From positions 99,571,796 to 99,635,795 of the forward strand of contig NC_081412.1 of NCBI RefSeq assembly GCF_030272615.1: 64,000 bases of DNA. Reading direction: 5' to 3'. Source of the DNA: Cryptomeria japonica. Lineage: Eukaryota; Streptophyta; Pinopsida; Cupressales; Cupressaceae. Position numbers and translations under genes: made by a program. Positions 10,701 to 23,576 of this stretch are shown in pieces. Positions within the stretch are counted from its first letter, which is position 1. Every line of letters starts with the position of its first letter. The notes under the pieces were generated by a model, which saw only the letters and a program-made list of their open reading frames with translations, was not told the DNA's origin and searched no databases.

Positions 10701-13500
10701 CTAAGAAATAGAAGAAGAGATGAGAGTCGGGTCTATGCCAAGTGTCTTGAACCTGCTCTCTTCAACCCAGGTAGCTTCAGAGTCAGGCTGACCTGCCCAC
10801 TTCACCAAGTGTTCCATGTAGACCTGGTGTCTAGTGGAATTCTTTACTCTAGATTCCAAGATCTCCTCTGCTATTAGCTTCTTCACCTGTGGTAAGGCAT
10901 TAACATCTAGGTCTTGTAGTACCTTGTCTTGATTCTCAGTCTACCCTTCTATCTCACCCTTGTACATGATCAGATCAGCAACGTTAAAGATTGCTGATAT
11001 AGCCAAATCTGAAGGCAGGTCAATCTTGTAAGCATTCTTACCATATTGTGACAGGATTCTACAGAGTCCTACCCTTCTCATTTGCAGTTTGGTAGGCTTA
11101 CCACTTTGCATCCTGGCTTTGCTCAAATGGACCATCACATAGTCACTCACCTTGAACTGAACTTCTCTCCTTTTCTCATCCATTTTTGCCTTCATTTTTT
11201 TAGTGGATTCAAGGATGGCCTTCTTGACTTACTCTTGAACTTCCTTGATGGTTTGAGTGAAGTCCTCTACTTGTCCACTCTTCATCTCCAAAGTACCAAG
11301 GTCTCTTAACTCACATACTCCTCTTGGATGTCTGCCATACACAACCTCAAAAGGACTTCTATCAATGGTCCTATTCACACTGTCATTATATGCATACTCT
11401 GCTTGAGGAATGATTAGGTCCCATGTCTGACCATGCTCCTTAGTTAAACACCTCAACAAGTTGCCTAACACCCTATTGATGACTTCAGTTTGACCATCTG
11501 TTTGTGGATGGTAAGCTGAGCTAAATGACAAGTTAGTTCCTAGTCTCCTCCATAATGTTTGCCAAAAATGGCCCATGAACTTGTTGTCCCTGTCTGACAC
11601 AATGCTTAAAGGGGGTCCATGAATTCTAACAATCTCCTTAAAGAAGAGATGTGCGACATAGCTTGCATCATGTGTAGTCCTACATGGAATGAAATGGCTC
11701 ATCTTGGAAAATATATCTACTACCACATAGATGTTGTCCATACCTATTTTAGTCTTGGGAAGTCCTACTACAAAGTCCATGCTTATGCATTCCCAAGGTC
11801 TATTTGGGACCGGCAATGGTTGATAGAGACCAGCATTGCTTGATCCTCCTTTTGCTCTTTGACACACACCACATTGCTCCACATACCTCTTCACATCTCT
11901 TGGCAACTTTGGCCAATAATAGTACCTCTGTACTAAGTCCAAGGTTTTGTTGACTCCAAAGTGTCCACTTAAACTACCATTATGTTTCTCTTGGATGACC
12001 TTTTCCCTCATGGATCCCCTTGGTACACATAACTGATTACCCTTGAACAAGAGACCATTTTGGAGAGTGTAATCTGCATACTCACCATGGAAATGGTTCT
12101 CAAACTCCTTGAAAACATTGTAAGCTGATGAGAAGTCTTCACCTCCTTCATAGAGGTCCTTGAAACCTTCTATTCCCATGCTCTACAACTGTAGTTCTTG
12201 AACTGTCAACAACTTCCTGCTTAATGCATCTGCCACCTTATTAAGTTGCCCCTTCCTATGCTTGATGGTGAAGGTGAAGGATTGGAGGTATTCCATCCAT
12301 TTCAAATGCCTATTGCTAAGCTTCTCTTGAGTGTTAATATAACTCAATGCCTAGTTGTCTGTGAACACCACAAATTCTTTTGGAAGTAGGTAATGCCTCC
12401 ATTTCTTTAAAGACTGCACTAAAGCATATAGCTCTAGGTCATAGGCTGAGTACTTCTTCTTTGCTTCATTAAGCTTCTCACTAAAAAATGCCACAGGTCT
12501 TCCCTCTTGACTCAATACACCACCTACTGCAATTCCACTTGCATCACACTCCAATGTGAATAGCTTATCAAACGTAGGTAGGAGAAGGATAGGTTTTGTG
12601 GCTACTTCTTGCTTCAACAATTGAAATGCTTTGTCAGCCTGCTCAGTCCATTTAAACTTAGTTTTAAGGCCTCCTTTTATGGTGTCAAGAACTGGTGCAC
12701 ATATGCCACTAAAGTTCCTCACAAATTTCCTATAGAATTGAGCTAATCCATGGAAACTCCTTACCTCAGTCCCTGTTCTAGGTGCAGGCCAATTCAAGAT
12801 TGCCTCCACTTTGCTTGGATCCATCTTCAAGGTTCCCTTAGACACCACAAATCCTAAGTAGACCAGCTCTTGCTTCAAGAAGTCACACTTCTCTAGGTTG
12901 ATGGATAACTTCTCCTCATGCAACCTCTCTAAGACTAACCTGAAATGCTCAAGGTGCTCCTCTTTGGTTCTGCTATAGATGAGAATGTCACCTAGGTACA
13001 CCACCACAAATCTGCCTGTGAAATCCTTCAACACTTCATTCATCAACCTCATGAAGGTGCTTGGGGCATTGGTGAGTCCAAATGGCATCACAAGCCATTC
13101 ATACAATAATTCCGTGGTCTTGAAAGCAGCCTTCCACTCATCACCCTCCTTGATTCTAATTTGGTGATAACCACTTTTAAGGTCCAACTTGGTAAAATAC
13201 ATAGCACCTCCTAGACAGTCCATCAAATCCTCTATTCTAGGAATAGGAAACCTATACCTTATGGTGATCCTATTGATTGCCCTTGAGTCAGTGCAAATTC
13301 TCCACTTGCCTCCCTTCTTTGATGCTAGCACTACCAGGACTGCACATGGGCTGATGCTCTTCTTAATCAGTCCTTGTTTCGATAACTCCTGCACTTGCCT
13401 TGCTACTTCCTTATTCTGATCAGGTGTGAGATTATATGTTGCTTTTTTAGGTAGGGATTCCCCAGGAACAAAGTCTATCTGATGGCTTATAAACCTTCTA
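10701..13500 (-). pseudogene. gypsy pol: RT, RNase H, integrase, chromodomain, broken
   Basis: One frame runs from about 13490 to 10701. RT (about 13390-12900) has the usual palm motifs (KLDLKSGYHQIRI, MPFGLTNAPSTFMRLMN). The catalytic YXDD box reads YLGD, with Gly at 12990-12992 where the first Asp should be. RNase H (about 12560-12350) has LECDASGIAVGGVL. Integrase (12130-11250) keeps the HHCC finger (CGVCQRAK), the catalytic Asp residues in SMDFVVGLP and SDRDNKF, and Glu in DGQTEVINRVL. A chromodomain-like end, YMEHLVKWAGQPDSEATWVEE in outline, lies at 10701-10886. In-frame stops occur near 12351 (TAG), 12187 (TAG), 11229 (TAA) and 10941 (TAG). A frame change near 13490-13500 separates it from the upstream protease segment. 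The enzyme would copy element RNA and integrate the cDNA; this copy cannot. Confidence 0.92.
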
Positions 13501-15284
13501 GGAGTGTTGCAGGTGCTCCATCACTCACTATGTCCTTATACTCTTGCAACATTTGCTTCACCTTTGTGGGTACTTCTGCATGCAACTTGTCTACTACCTC
13601 CTTTGGTTTCACAAAGATGGCACACTTCACTATCTCCTCCTCATGTAGAAAGTTTAAGAACTCTTTACTAGTAGCCATTAAGACACTAGGTGTTCTTGAA
13701 GTGCCCTCTTCATTCTCTGTCAAAGACTGAATCTTAAAGGTCTTGCTATCCTTCTTGAATGATATGGAGTTCTCCTCTCCATCATAGATCACCTTCCTAT
13801 CAAATTGCCAGGGTCTCCCTAGCAACAGATGACAAGCATCCATAGGCAACACATCACAAAGGATCTTATCCTTGTATCCTCCAATAGAAAATTATACCCA
13901 AGTCTATTCATTGACTAGCACACTCTGCTCATGATTCAACCATGTCACCTTGTATGGGTTAGTGTGGGGTATCCTTGTAAGTTTCAACTTCTTGGTTGCC
14001 TCCTCTGATATTATGTTATCAGTTGACCCTGAATCAACTATCACCTTGCACACTTTACCAAGTATCTTGCATCTCACCCTAAACAATGCTCTCTTATGCT
14101 TAGGTTCACTCTTGACTGGCTGTCTTATCAAGACCCTATTGAACATCATATTTTCTCCAATCTTTGATTCAATATGGTCCACCTTAGGTGTCTTGCTACT
14201 TGAAGAGTCTTCATGTGCATAAGCAACCTTCTTTCCACTGTTTGATGAGGTAGGTTTGTCAGGGAATCTATATGTCGGGTGTCCCAATTGACCACATTTG
14301 TAACACTTCATAGTTGCAAAGTAGGAGTTACCTCTGCCGGTACCTCTACCCCTACTTGGACCACCTTGTGCACCTCTTCCTCTAGAATGGCCCCCTCTAA
14401 GATTGGTTTCACTGCCTTGCTCAGTTAACTTGTTTTCTCTACTCATTTGCTTTGCTTTGGTAACCACCTCGGTGATTCACTTGTTCTCTACCTCTGCCTC
14501 TACCCCTGTTATTAGAGTCTCCTTTCCTTTTGTTCCTCTCTTCCACCTTGACAGCAAGCTGATGACATTTTTGAACAGTAGTAGGAGTCCATAGGCTTAT
14601 CTCCTCTTGAATGTTCCACTTTAGGCCGCTTAGATACCTAGCCACCTTAATAGATTCATCTTCTTGGACATTGGATCTAAGACAAAGTTTTTGAAATTCT
14701 TCAATGTAGGAGCTCACGTCAAGGTCTTTTTGCTTCAAACCCTATCTCTTCTTATGAAGTTGAACTTCATAATCCTCTAGTAAGTAGTTCTCCTTGATCT
14801 TACTCACCATGGCCTTCCAATTGGCAATAGGTAGCTTCCCCATGCTAACCCTTTCTTCTTGCAGGTACTTCCACCATGTCAAAGCTGCTCCCCTTAATCT
14901 TGATTTGGCAACTTTAACCTTTTGACCCTCTGTCACTCCCTCACACTCAAAGTGGTTTTACATGCCCTCAATCCATTCCATAATAGTTTCTATGTTTATT
15001 CTTCCACTGAAATGCGGCAATCCTTCAAAAGCTTTGGTGTTCAAAGCCTTAATAGCCTTTACAAAAGGTTCTTCATTAGACAAGGGATCTGGTTCAGGAA
15101 TAATGTCATCTAAGTCAATGGTTTTCTTGCCTCTATCTTTGGTGTCTTCACCCCAAGGTTCTTGTGTCCTCTAATCCACCACTTCCTATAGCTTATCCCT
15201 TATCTCACTCATAGCTGCTTCAAGGTGTCTGTTCTTCTCCTTCTGCTCTTCTACCTCTCTAGCCAGCTCTGCATTAGTAACCAT
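13487..15284 (-). pseudogene. gypsy Gag and protease region, broken
   Basis: Gag starts at the ATG at 15284 (MVTNAELAREVEEQ). It shows a retrotransposon Gag core with AALTWWKYL near 14890 and SYIEEFQKLCLRS near 14700, then an Arg/Gly-rich tail and a CCHC knuckle (about 14308-14267). The knuckle reads CYKCGQLGHPTYRF, so its last Cys is Phe. The protease active site VDSGSTDN lies near 14040-14012. Stops: TAG at two places near 15205 and 15172, TAA near 14957, TAG near 14742, TAG at 13904 and TAA near 13890. A frame change near 14440-14467 moves Gag's tail and protease into another frame, and a second near 13495 restores it. Recognisable family motifs make the identity firm despite the damage. 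Confidence 0.88.
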
Positions 15285-15348
15285 TGTGCTCTCCCCTACT
15301 GATTCGCCAGTATATAGAGACATACACAGTCCAACAAATCTTTCACTT

Positions 15349-15360
15349 GCTCTGATACCA
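15349..15360 (-). other. primer-binding site (initiator tRNA-Met type)
   Basis: Minus-strand TGGTATCAGAGC, six bases from the 5' LTR edge at 15367. It is identical to the primer sites of the Copia elements at 5443 and 29162. Confidence 0.88.
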
Positions 15361-15366
15361 ATCTAA

Positions 15367-16951
15367 TGGGATGTGGTTTGGGATAGACTAGCCTAGTCTA
15401 TGCTCTTGGATCGTTTCCTCAGATCACCTGGTGTTCTCTTCACACCCTAAGGTCTCTAGGACTTCCCTAGCTTGATGAATCCCCTGACCTTGCCAAATCC
15501 ACCCACCAATGAGTTTCATTGCTGCTCCTAAGGTCTCACCTACTCATGAGACTCAAAACCCCTTATTATGGCTAATAAGGGCTAGGCTTGTTCTACACCT
15601 TCCAAGGTCTTAGAAAGGTTATATCAGGTCTAATTCATTTTCTTTCCACCCATTCATGTGCCCCCAAGAAGTTTCAAGACTCCAACCCCTTACCGATTTC
15701 ACTATTTTGTGTTTTTGCTTACAAAATAGGGCTACAAGAATTTTGACCAATTAGGCCTCCTACCCGGTCCTTTAGGGCTCCCTCTCACAAATGATGCACA
15801 AAAAACCCAAAATCCCAAAATGGACTACCATTCATTTGGAAAGGGCTCAAGGATTTACTAGGTTTTATGCCTCCAAGAGGTCGTACAGTGCCCTAGGTAG
15901 ATTTTAAGGTTTTTAAGGGTTTTTAGGAGGGTTTTCAGGGCTACCAGGGTCACAGTGTGGGTTTGTTTCTTTTGCCACCTTGTCTGGATTGGTGGAAGTT
16001 TCTCCTTCACACCAATGATTCTTCTCTCACCCCTCTCCAACTCCTTCAAAGGGTGTTCTCTTCTCTGACCAACCTTGCTCTCTAAGACCTCTGCAACTTA
16101 ACCCTTCCTAGTCGGGCACTATTCAATCTCGCCTATGATTGGGTCTCTTGATGGCCTCCTTGCATTTTCAAGGGCCCTTCTTGCTTTCCAATATGTTACA
16201 AGGTCTAAATTCTCATTCCCCATGGTTTCATGGTGGTTCCACAATGGGGAAAAGAGTTATGCAACCATTTACACAATCTTGTCCAAAACTGGACAGTAAG
16301 AAGGCAATTTACAAACTATTTACAAACACACTCAATCTGCAAATAAAAACCTAATCTAATTGCTCGCAATGAAATCATTTACACCATAGAAGACAATCCA
16401 CATAGTTATGCACATAAATCAATCCATTAACTTGCTTGGTTGCTTCGTTCAAACTGACTGGTAACCAACAAACAGTCATAGTCAGGTCACTTTGTTTAGG
16501 CCGTACAATATCTGACATCCAACCCATTCATTTAGGGTTTGAAAATACTTATACTACCCATACCTCAGTCAGTATGCCAAAATTAGGGCTCTCCACACTC
16601 AACAAGGGTCTTTGACCATTTGGGTGGAAAAGTTGCTTGACAACTTTTAAAAGTTGTCTTGCAACTTTTTGCATCTTTTAAGCAACTTTGCCATTGTTGC
16701 TTTTCATGACTCCTAAGCCTATTTTGGGCTATCCTAAGGACAGTAACAAGAAAATAAGGCCTAACACACATCCCAAGCACACTCAACCTCTCCTGCACAA
16801 TAAATCACAACAAAAACACTAAGGACCTAAAACTAGGACCTAGTCAAACACAAATGAGCTCATGGCTCTTATTACATACATAATGGCTTCAAAAGAAGCA
16901 CAACCCCAACAAAAAAAAGGAGGAAGAGCTTGGAAGGGTGATCCTACACCA
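15367..16951 (-). repeat. 5' LTR of chromovirus (right copy)
   Basis: Same ends as the left copy (TGGGATGTGG ... CTACACCA), 1585 bp. It lies beside the primer site, so it is the 5' LTR of the minus-strand element. The first 240 bp differ from the left copy at about ten positions. Confidence 0.93.
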
Positions 16952-17290
16952 GAGAGACATGGAGAGAGATGAAGAGAGTGATGGAGAGAGGATAATTAGG
17001 GGGAGCAGAGGGGAAGAGAGAAGTATTAACAAAGAGATAGACTAGAGAGAGGGTAATCACGGGGCTCTCTCCTCATCTCTCCCCCCCTTCCTTTGTTGAT
17101 ACTCCCTCTCTCTCCCCCCTCCCCTTCCCCTAATTACCTTATCTCTAGACCTCTCTCTTTGAACCTCTCTCCTCATCTCTTCCTCTTTCCCTTTGCTGAT
17201 ACTTTCCCATCCCCCCTCTCCTCCCAAACCCTAATTACCCCCAACTCTCTCTAATTCTCTCTTTCCCAAATGTCATCTCTCTATCATACC
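16952..17290. repeat. GA-rich then CT-rich low-complexity block
   Basis: Resumes the GA-rich texture cut by the gypsy insertion, including phrases like AAGTATTAACAAAGAGA that match AGTATCAACAAAGAGAG near 8865-8880. It switches to pyrimidine-rich DNA at about 17060. Non-coding. Confidence 0.7.
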
Positions 17291-20200
17291 TATCCTCACC
17301 TCTAACTTTACCATATGACCCCTTAGGTGTCATTAGGGGTCATATTGTGTCTTAATGAGTCATATGGTGTCCTATGAACCCTTAGGACACCATATGATGT
17401 TGTTAGGGATCATATGGTGTGCTAAGGGGTCATATTGTGTCTTGAAGGGTCATATGGTGTCCTATGACCTCTTAGGACACCATATGACTCCTTAAAACAC
17501 TATATGGTGTTTTTATGGGTCGTATGGTGTCCTAAGGAGTCATATTATATCCTATGACCCCTTAGGACACCATATGGTGTCATTAGGGTTTGTATGGTGT
17601 GCTAAGGGGTCATAAGATATCATATGACCACTGAGGACACCATATGACCCCTAAGGTGTCGTTAGGGGTCATACTGTGTCCTAAGGGGTCATATGGTGTC
17701 CTATGATCCCTTAAGACACCATATGGTGTCATCATGGATCGTATGGTATCCAAAGGGGTCATATGGTGTCCTATGACCCCTTAGGACACCATATGACCCC
17801 TTAGAACACCATATGACCCCTTAGGACAACATATAATCCCTTAGGTGTCGTTTGGGGTCATATTGTGTCCTAACGGGTCATATGGTGTCCTATGACATCA
17901 TATGATGTCATTATGGGTCTTATGGTGTCCTAAGGGGTCATATGGTGTTTTATAACCCCTTAGGGCACCATATGATCCCTTATGACACAATATGAGGGTC
18001 ATATTGTGTCATAAGGGGTCATATGGTGTCATATGACCCCTTATGACACTATATGATGTCATTAGGGGTCATATTGTGTTCTAAGGGGTCATATGGTGTC
18101 TTATGATCCCTTAGGACACCATATGGTATCATTATGGGTCATATGGTATCCTAAGGGATCATATGGTGTTCTGTAACCCCATAGGAGGTCATATGGTGTT
18201 GTTATGGGTCATATGGTGTCCTATGATCCCTTAGGACACCATTTGGTGTTGTTATGTGTCATATGGTGTTCTAAGGGGTCATATGGCATTCTATGACCCC
18301 TTAGAGCACCATATGACCCATTAGGACACCATATGGTGTCGTTAGAGGTTGTATGGTGTGCTAAGGAGTCATATGGTGTCCTATGACCCCTTAGGAAACT
18401 ATATGACCCTTTAGGTGTCGTTAGGGTTTATTTTGTGCCCTAAGGGGTCGTATTATGTCCTAAGGAGTCATATGGTGTCTTATGACCCCTTAGGACACCA
18501 TTTGGTGTTTTTATATATCATATGGTGTCCTAAGGGGTCATATGGTGTTTTATGACCCCTTAGGATACCATATGACACCTTAGGACACCATATGGTGTCA
18601 TTAGGGGTCGTATGGTGTGCTAAGGAGTCATATGGTGTTCTATGACCCCTTAGGCAACTATATTGCCCCTTACATGTCATTAGGGTTTAATTTGTGTCCT
18701 AAGGGGTTGTATTGTGTCCTAAGGGGTCATATGGTGTCCTAGGACCCCTTAGGAAAATATATGATGTCATTAGGGGTCATATTATGTCCTAAGGGGTGAT
18801 ATTGTGTCTTATGACCCCTTAGGACACCACATGGTGGCATTATGGGTTGTATGATGTTCTAAGTGGTCATATGGTGTTCTATGACCCCTTAGGACACCAT
18901 ATTATGTTGTTATGGGTCGTATGGTCTCCTAAGGGATGATATGGTATCCTATGACCCCTTAGGACACCATATGACCCCTTAGGACACTATATGGTGTCAT
19001 AATGCATCGTATAGTGTCCTAAGGGGTCATATGGTGTGCTATGACCCATTTGGACACCATATGACCCCTTAGGACACCATATGGTGCCATTAGGGGTCAT
19101 TGGATGTGCTAAGGGGTCATATGGTGTCCTATGACCCCTTAGAACACCATATGACCCCTTAGGTATAGTTAGGCATCATTTTGTGTCGTTAGGGGTCATA
19201 TGGTGTCCAATGACCCCTTAGGACACAATATGACCCCTTAGGTGTTGTTAGGGGTCATATTGTGTCCTAATGGGTCATATAGTGTCCTACGACCGCTTAG
19301 GACACCATATGGTGTCGTTAGGGGTTGTATGGTGTCCAAAGGGGTCATATTGTGTCCTAAAGGTTCCTAGGACATTATATAACCCCTTAGGACACCATGT
19401 GACCCCTTAGGTATCGTTAGGGGTCATATTGTGTCCTAAGGGGTCATATGGTGTCTCGTGACACCATATGACCCCTTAGGACACCATATTATGTCGTTAT
19501 GGGTCTTCTTGTGTTCTAAGGGGTCATATGGTGTTATATGACCCCTTAGGACACCATATGGTGTCGTATGGTGTCCTAAAGGGTCATATGGTGTCCTATG
19601 ACCCCTTAGGACACTATATGACCCCTTAGGTGTCGTCATGGGTCGTATTGTGTCCTAATGGGTCATATGGTGTCCTATGACCCCTTAGGACACCATATGA
19701 CCCCTTGTGACACTATATGGTGCTATGGATCATATGGCATCCTAAGGGGTCATATGGTGTCCTATGACCCCTTAAGACACCATTTGGTGTTGTTATGTGT
19801 TGTATGGTGCCCTAAGGGGTCATATGGTGTTCTATGACCCCTTAGAATACCATATGACCCATTAGGATAGCATATGGTGTTGTTATGGGTCGTATGGTGT
19901 TCTAAGGGGTCATATGGTGTCCTATGACCCTTTAGGAAACTATATGACCCCTTAGGTATTGTTAAGGTTTATTTTGTGTCCTAAGGGGTCATATGGTGTC
20001 CTATGACCCCTTATGACACTATATGACATCGTTGGAGGTCATATTGTGTCTTATGACCCTTTAGGACACCACATGGTGTCGTTATGGGTCGTATGGTGTT
20101 CTAAGGGGTCATATGGTGCTCTATGACCCCTTAGGACACAATATTATGTTGTTATGGGTCGTATGGTCTCCTAAGGGGTCATATGTTGTCCTATGACCCC

Positions 20201-22171
20201 TTCAGACACCATATGACGCCTTAGGACACCACATGGTGTCATTATGCATCATATGGTGTCCTAAGGTGTCATATGGTGTTATTGACCCCTTAGGACACCA
20301 TATGGTTCCATAAGGGTTGTATGATGTGCTAAGGGGTCATATGGTTTCCTATGACCCCTTAGAACACCATATGACCCCTTAGGTATCGTTAGGGAGCATT
20401 TTGTGTTGTTAGGGGTCATATGGTGTTCTATGACCCCTTAGGACATAATATGACTCCTTAGGACGCCATACAATGTTGTTAGGCGTCATATGGTATCCTA
20501 TGACCCCTTAGGACACAATATGACCCCTTAGGTGTCGTTAGGGGTTATTGCGTCCTAACAGGTCATATGGTGTCCTAGGACCCTTTAGGACACCATATGG
20601 TGTCGTTAGGGGTGGTATGGTGTGCTAAGGGGTCATATTGTGTCCTATAGGTTCCTAGAAAATCATATAATCCCTTAGGACACCATATGACCCCTTAGGT
20701 ATCGTTAGGGGTCATATTGTGTCCTAAGGGGTCATATGGTGGCTCGTGACACCATATGACCCCTTAGGACACCATATCGTGTCATTATGGGTCTTCTTGT
20801 GTTCTAAGGGGTCATATGGTGTTATATGACCCCTTAGGATACCATATGACCCCTTAGGTCACCATATGGTGTGATAAAGGGTCGTATGGTGTCGTAAGGG
20901 GTCCTATGGTTTCCTAAGGGGTCATATGGTGTCTTATGACCCCTTAGGACACTATATGACATCGTTAGGGGTCATATTATGTCCTAAGGGGTCATATTGT
21001 GTCTTATGACCGCTTAGGACACCACATGGTGTCGTTATGGGTCGTATGGTGTTCTAAGGGGTCATATGGTGTTGTATGACCCTCTAGGACACCATATTAT
21101 GTTTGTATGGGTCGTATGGTCTCCTAAGGGGTCATATGGTCTCCTATGACCCCTTAGGACACCATATGACCCCATAGGACACCATATGGTGTTATTATGC
21201 GTCGTATGATGTCCTAAGGGATCATATGGTGTTCTATTACCCCTTAGGACACCATATGACCTATGACCCCTTAGGACACAATATGGCCCCTTAGGACACC
21301 ATAAAGTGTTTTTAGGGGTCATATGGTGTCCTATGACCCCTTAGGACACAATATGACCCTTTAGGTGTTTTTAGGGGTCATATTGTGTCCTAATGGGTCA
21401 TATGGTGTCCTGCGACCCCTTAGGACATCATATGGTGTCCTTAGGGGTTGTATGGTGTGCTAAGGGATCATATTGTGTCCTAAAGGTTCCTAGGACATCA
21501 TATAACCCCTTAGGACACCATATGACCCCTTAGGTATCGTTAGGGGTCATATTGTGTCTAAAGGGGTCATATGGTGTTTCGTGACACCATATGACCGCTT
21601 AGGACACCATATCATGTCGTTATGGGTCTTATTGTGTTATAAGGGGTCATGTGGTGTTATATGACCCCTTAGGATACCATATGGCCCCTTAGGACATCAT
21701 ATGGTGTTGTAAGGGGTTGTATGGTGTCCTATTACCCCTTAGGACACTATATGACCCCTTAGGTGTCGTCAGGGGTTATATTGTGTCCTAATGGGTCATA
21801 TGGTGTTCTATGACCCCTTAGGACACCATATGACCCCTTGGGACACTATATAGTGCTATGGGTCGTATGGTGTCCTAAGGGGTCATATGGTGTCCTATGA
21901 CCCCTTACGACACCATATGACCCTTTAGGATGCCACATTGTGTCATTAGGGGTCGTATGGTGTTCTAAGGGGTAATTTGGTGTCTTATGACCCCTTAGGA
22001 CACTATATGGTGTCATTAGGGGTCTTATTGTGTCTTAAGGGGTCATATGGTGTTTTATGACCCCTTAGGACACCATATGGTGTCGTGAGGGGTCATATTG
22101 TGTCCTAAGGGGTCATATGGTGTTCTATGACCCCTTAAGACACCATATAACCCCTTAGGAGACCATATGTA
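17290..22171. repeat. palindromic minisatellite array, ~4.9 kb
   Basis: The array is built from the 20-mer TAAGGGGTCATATGGTGTCC and its exact reverse complement GGACACCATATGACCCCTTA. The two orientations alternate, often as two forward then two reverse words giving blocks of about 90-100 bp. CATATG, itself a palindrome, recurs throughout. Variant blocks recur at longer spacing: the TCTCGTGACACCATATG-like block is found near 19450, 20735 and 21575, so a higher-order repeat exists. Open frames in it (RGHRTPYDPLGHHT-type repeats) are by-products and contain no start or domain evidence. Neighbouring inverted words can pair, so single strands would form dense hairpins. Confidence 0.9.
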
Positions 22172-22362
22172 TTGTTTCAAATAAGGAGAGATATAAGGGT
22201 GAAGAGAGATGAAGAGCTAAAGAGGGGGAGAAGAACTAAAGGACAAGGACATAATTAGAGATATAGATATTAAGGAGTATGAAGTGAGAGGGAGAAAAAC
22301 TAAAGGACAAGGATGGATAGAAAGAGGTAGACATATCTAGATATTTAAAAGGAGAGAGGAAG
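22172..22362. repeat. GA-rich segment inside the satellite
   Basis: Starts GTTTCAAATAAGGAGAG (22175) and ends GAGAGGAAGATG. It is nearly identical to 29601-29795, and the two copies are the GA parts of a tandem duplication described separately. Confidence 0.85.
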
Positions 22363-22881
22363 ATGGTGTCGTAAGGGGTCGTATGGTGTCCTAAGGGGTC
22401 ATATGGTGTCTTATGGCCCCTTAGGACACTATATGACCCCTTAGGTGTCATCAGGGGTCGTATTGTGTCCTAATGGGTCATATGGTGTTCTATGACCCCT
22501 TAGGACACCATATGACTCCTTGGGACACTATATGGTGCTATGGGTCATATGGTGTCCTAAGGGGTCATATGGTGTCCTATGACCCCTTAAGACACCATAT
22601 GACCCTTTAGGATTCCCATTGTGTCATTAGGGGTCGTATGGTGTCCTAAGGGGTAATTTGGTGTCTTATGACCCCTTAGGATACCATATGGTGTCATTAG
22701 GGGCCTTATTGTGTCTTAAGGGGTCATATGGTGTTTTATGACTCCTTAGGAAACCATATGACCCCTTAGGAAACCATATAGTGTCGTTAGGGGTCATATT
22801 GTGTCCTAAGGGGTCATATGTTGTTTTATGACCCCTTAGGACACCATATAACCCCTTAGGAGACCATATGTACTAAGTTTC
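22363..22881. repeat. palindromic minisatellite, second block
   Basis: Same 20-bp words as the main array. It aligns, block for block, with about 21700-22171, including the shared unusual phrases GGGGTAATTTGGTGTCTTA and AGGAGACCATATGTA. It is therefore a duplicate of the end of the main array rather than independent growth. Confidence 0.85.
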
Positions 22882-23306
22882 TGTAGGATTTTGCCAAGAT
22901 CAAGGGCACAATGAAAAGCATAAAAGAGAATAGAATGAAAAGAACAAACTGTATTCTCATCAATATGCAAATGATCAACTGGATTAACCAATACAATGAA
23001 TAGAGGCCTGCTTATATAGGCAAGGCCATATGGATGTATGAGCACACAAATATGGCATATGGCTCAATGAGAAACAAGGGTAGGTAGGAGAAATAATATA
23101 ATATTCCACAAGAGGTGGATGACCCACCGAATGTGGAGTGTAATAGCAAAATAAGACCACAAAAGGTGGAATTTCTCCTACAAGCTCTATCCCTATGTGC
23201 ACACTTCCCTAAGTGTCTAAAATCCAAACTACGAAGAGATGCATTATCCTAAGTTAACTTAAGTAAGTGTAATAAAATCCAAAATGAATATTTATTTACA
23301 CCAACA
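22882..23306 (-). repeat. 3' LTR of Copia (left copy)
   Basis: TGTAGGATTTTGCC ... TTACACCAACA, next to the C-run at 23307 that is the complement of the polypurine tract. It shares the internal phrase GTAGGTAGGAGAAA with the LTRs at 37770 and 41760. Confidence 0.95.
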
Positions 23307-23317
23307 CCCCCCCTTAA
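23307..23317 (-). other. polypurine tract of Copia
   Basis: Minus strand reads CTTAAGGGGGGG followed by TGTTGGTGTAA, the LTR start. The next ~150 bp (23318-23470) are closely matched at 38258-38425 in the non-coding element. Confidence 0.85.
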
Positions 23318-23576
23318 GTGCAACTTAGGGGAATGAAGACTCAAGTCAACAATGCAAGATGGGTCCCGACTACTAGGCCATGATAGGTACCCATGTACAA
23401 TATGCAAATGCAAGCAAAACGATGCAATGCAATCTCTCACAAACGGAGAAAGGGAGAAAACCTAGTGGGAAAAAAACTCTTCCCCAAAAGAGAGATGAAT
23501 GTACAAAAGACTCTCAAAGAAGAAGGACAAAACCTCAAAGAGGAAAAAGTCCCCCCCATAAGAGAGGAAGGAGAAG

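Larger units (their letters stand above)
9093..16951 (-). mobile_element. complete Ty3/gypsy chromovirus-type retrotransposon, inactive
   Basis: Two LTRs (9093-10680 and 15367-16951) enclose gag and pol in the order Gag, protease, reverse transcriptase, RNase H, integrase, chromodomain-like tail on the minus strand. That order plus the C-terminal chromodomain identifies a chromovirus. The PBS (15349-15360) and polypurine tract (about 10681-10693) are in place. The LTRs differ by a few percent by eye. I could not find a matching 5-bp target duplication: left flank GGTGA, right flank GAGAG, both in GA-rich DNA. Ten stops, two frame changes, an altered RT active site and an altered zinc knuckle make it non-autonomous. 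Confidence 0.92.

Noticed and set aside
9088-16956. Target-site duplication for the chromovirus
   Set aside because: Flanks GGTGA and GAGAG do not match; GA-rich surroundings make any partial match meaningless.
18480-21322. Open frames with RGHRTPYDPLGHHT-type repeats as a repeat protein
   Set aside because: They are short (66-86 codons), follow the satellite word exactly and appear wherever the word is in phase; no start context or domain.
17290-22876. Possible CRISPR-like array
   Set aside because: Repeats are contiguous, in both orientations, with no unique spacers and no cas genes; the DNA is eukaryotic.
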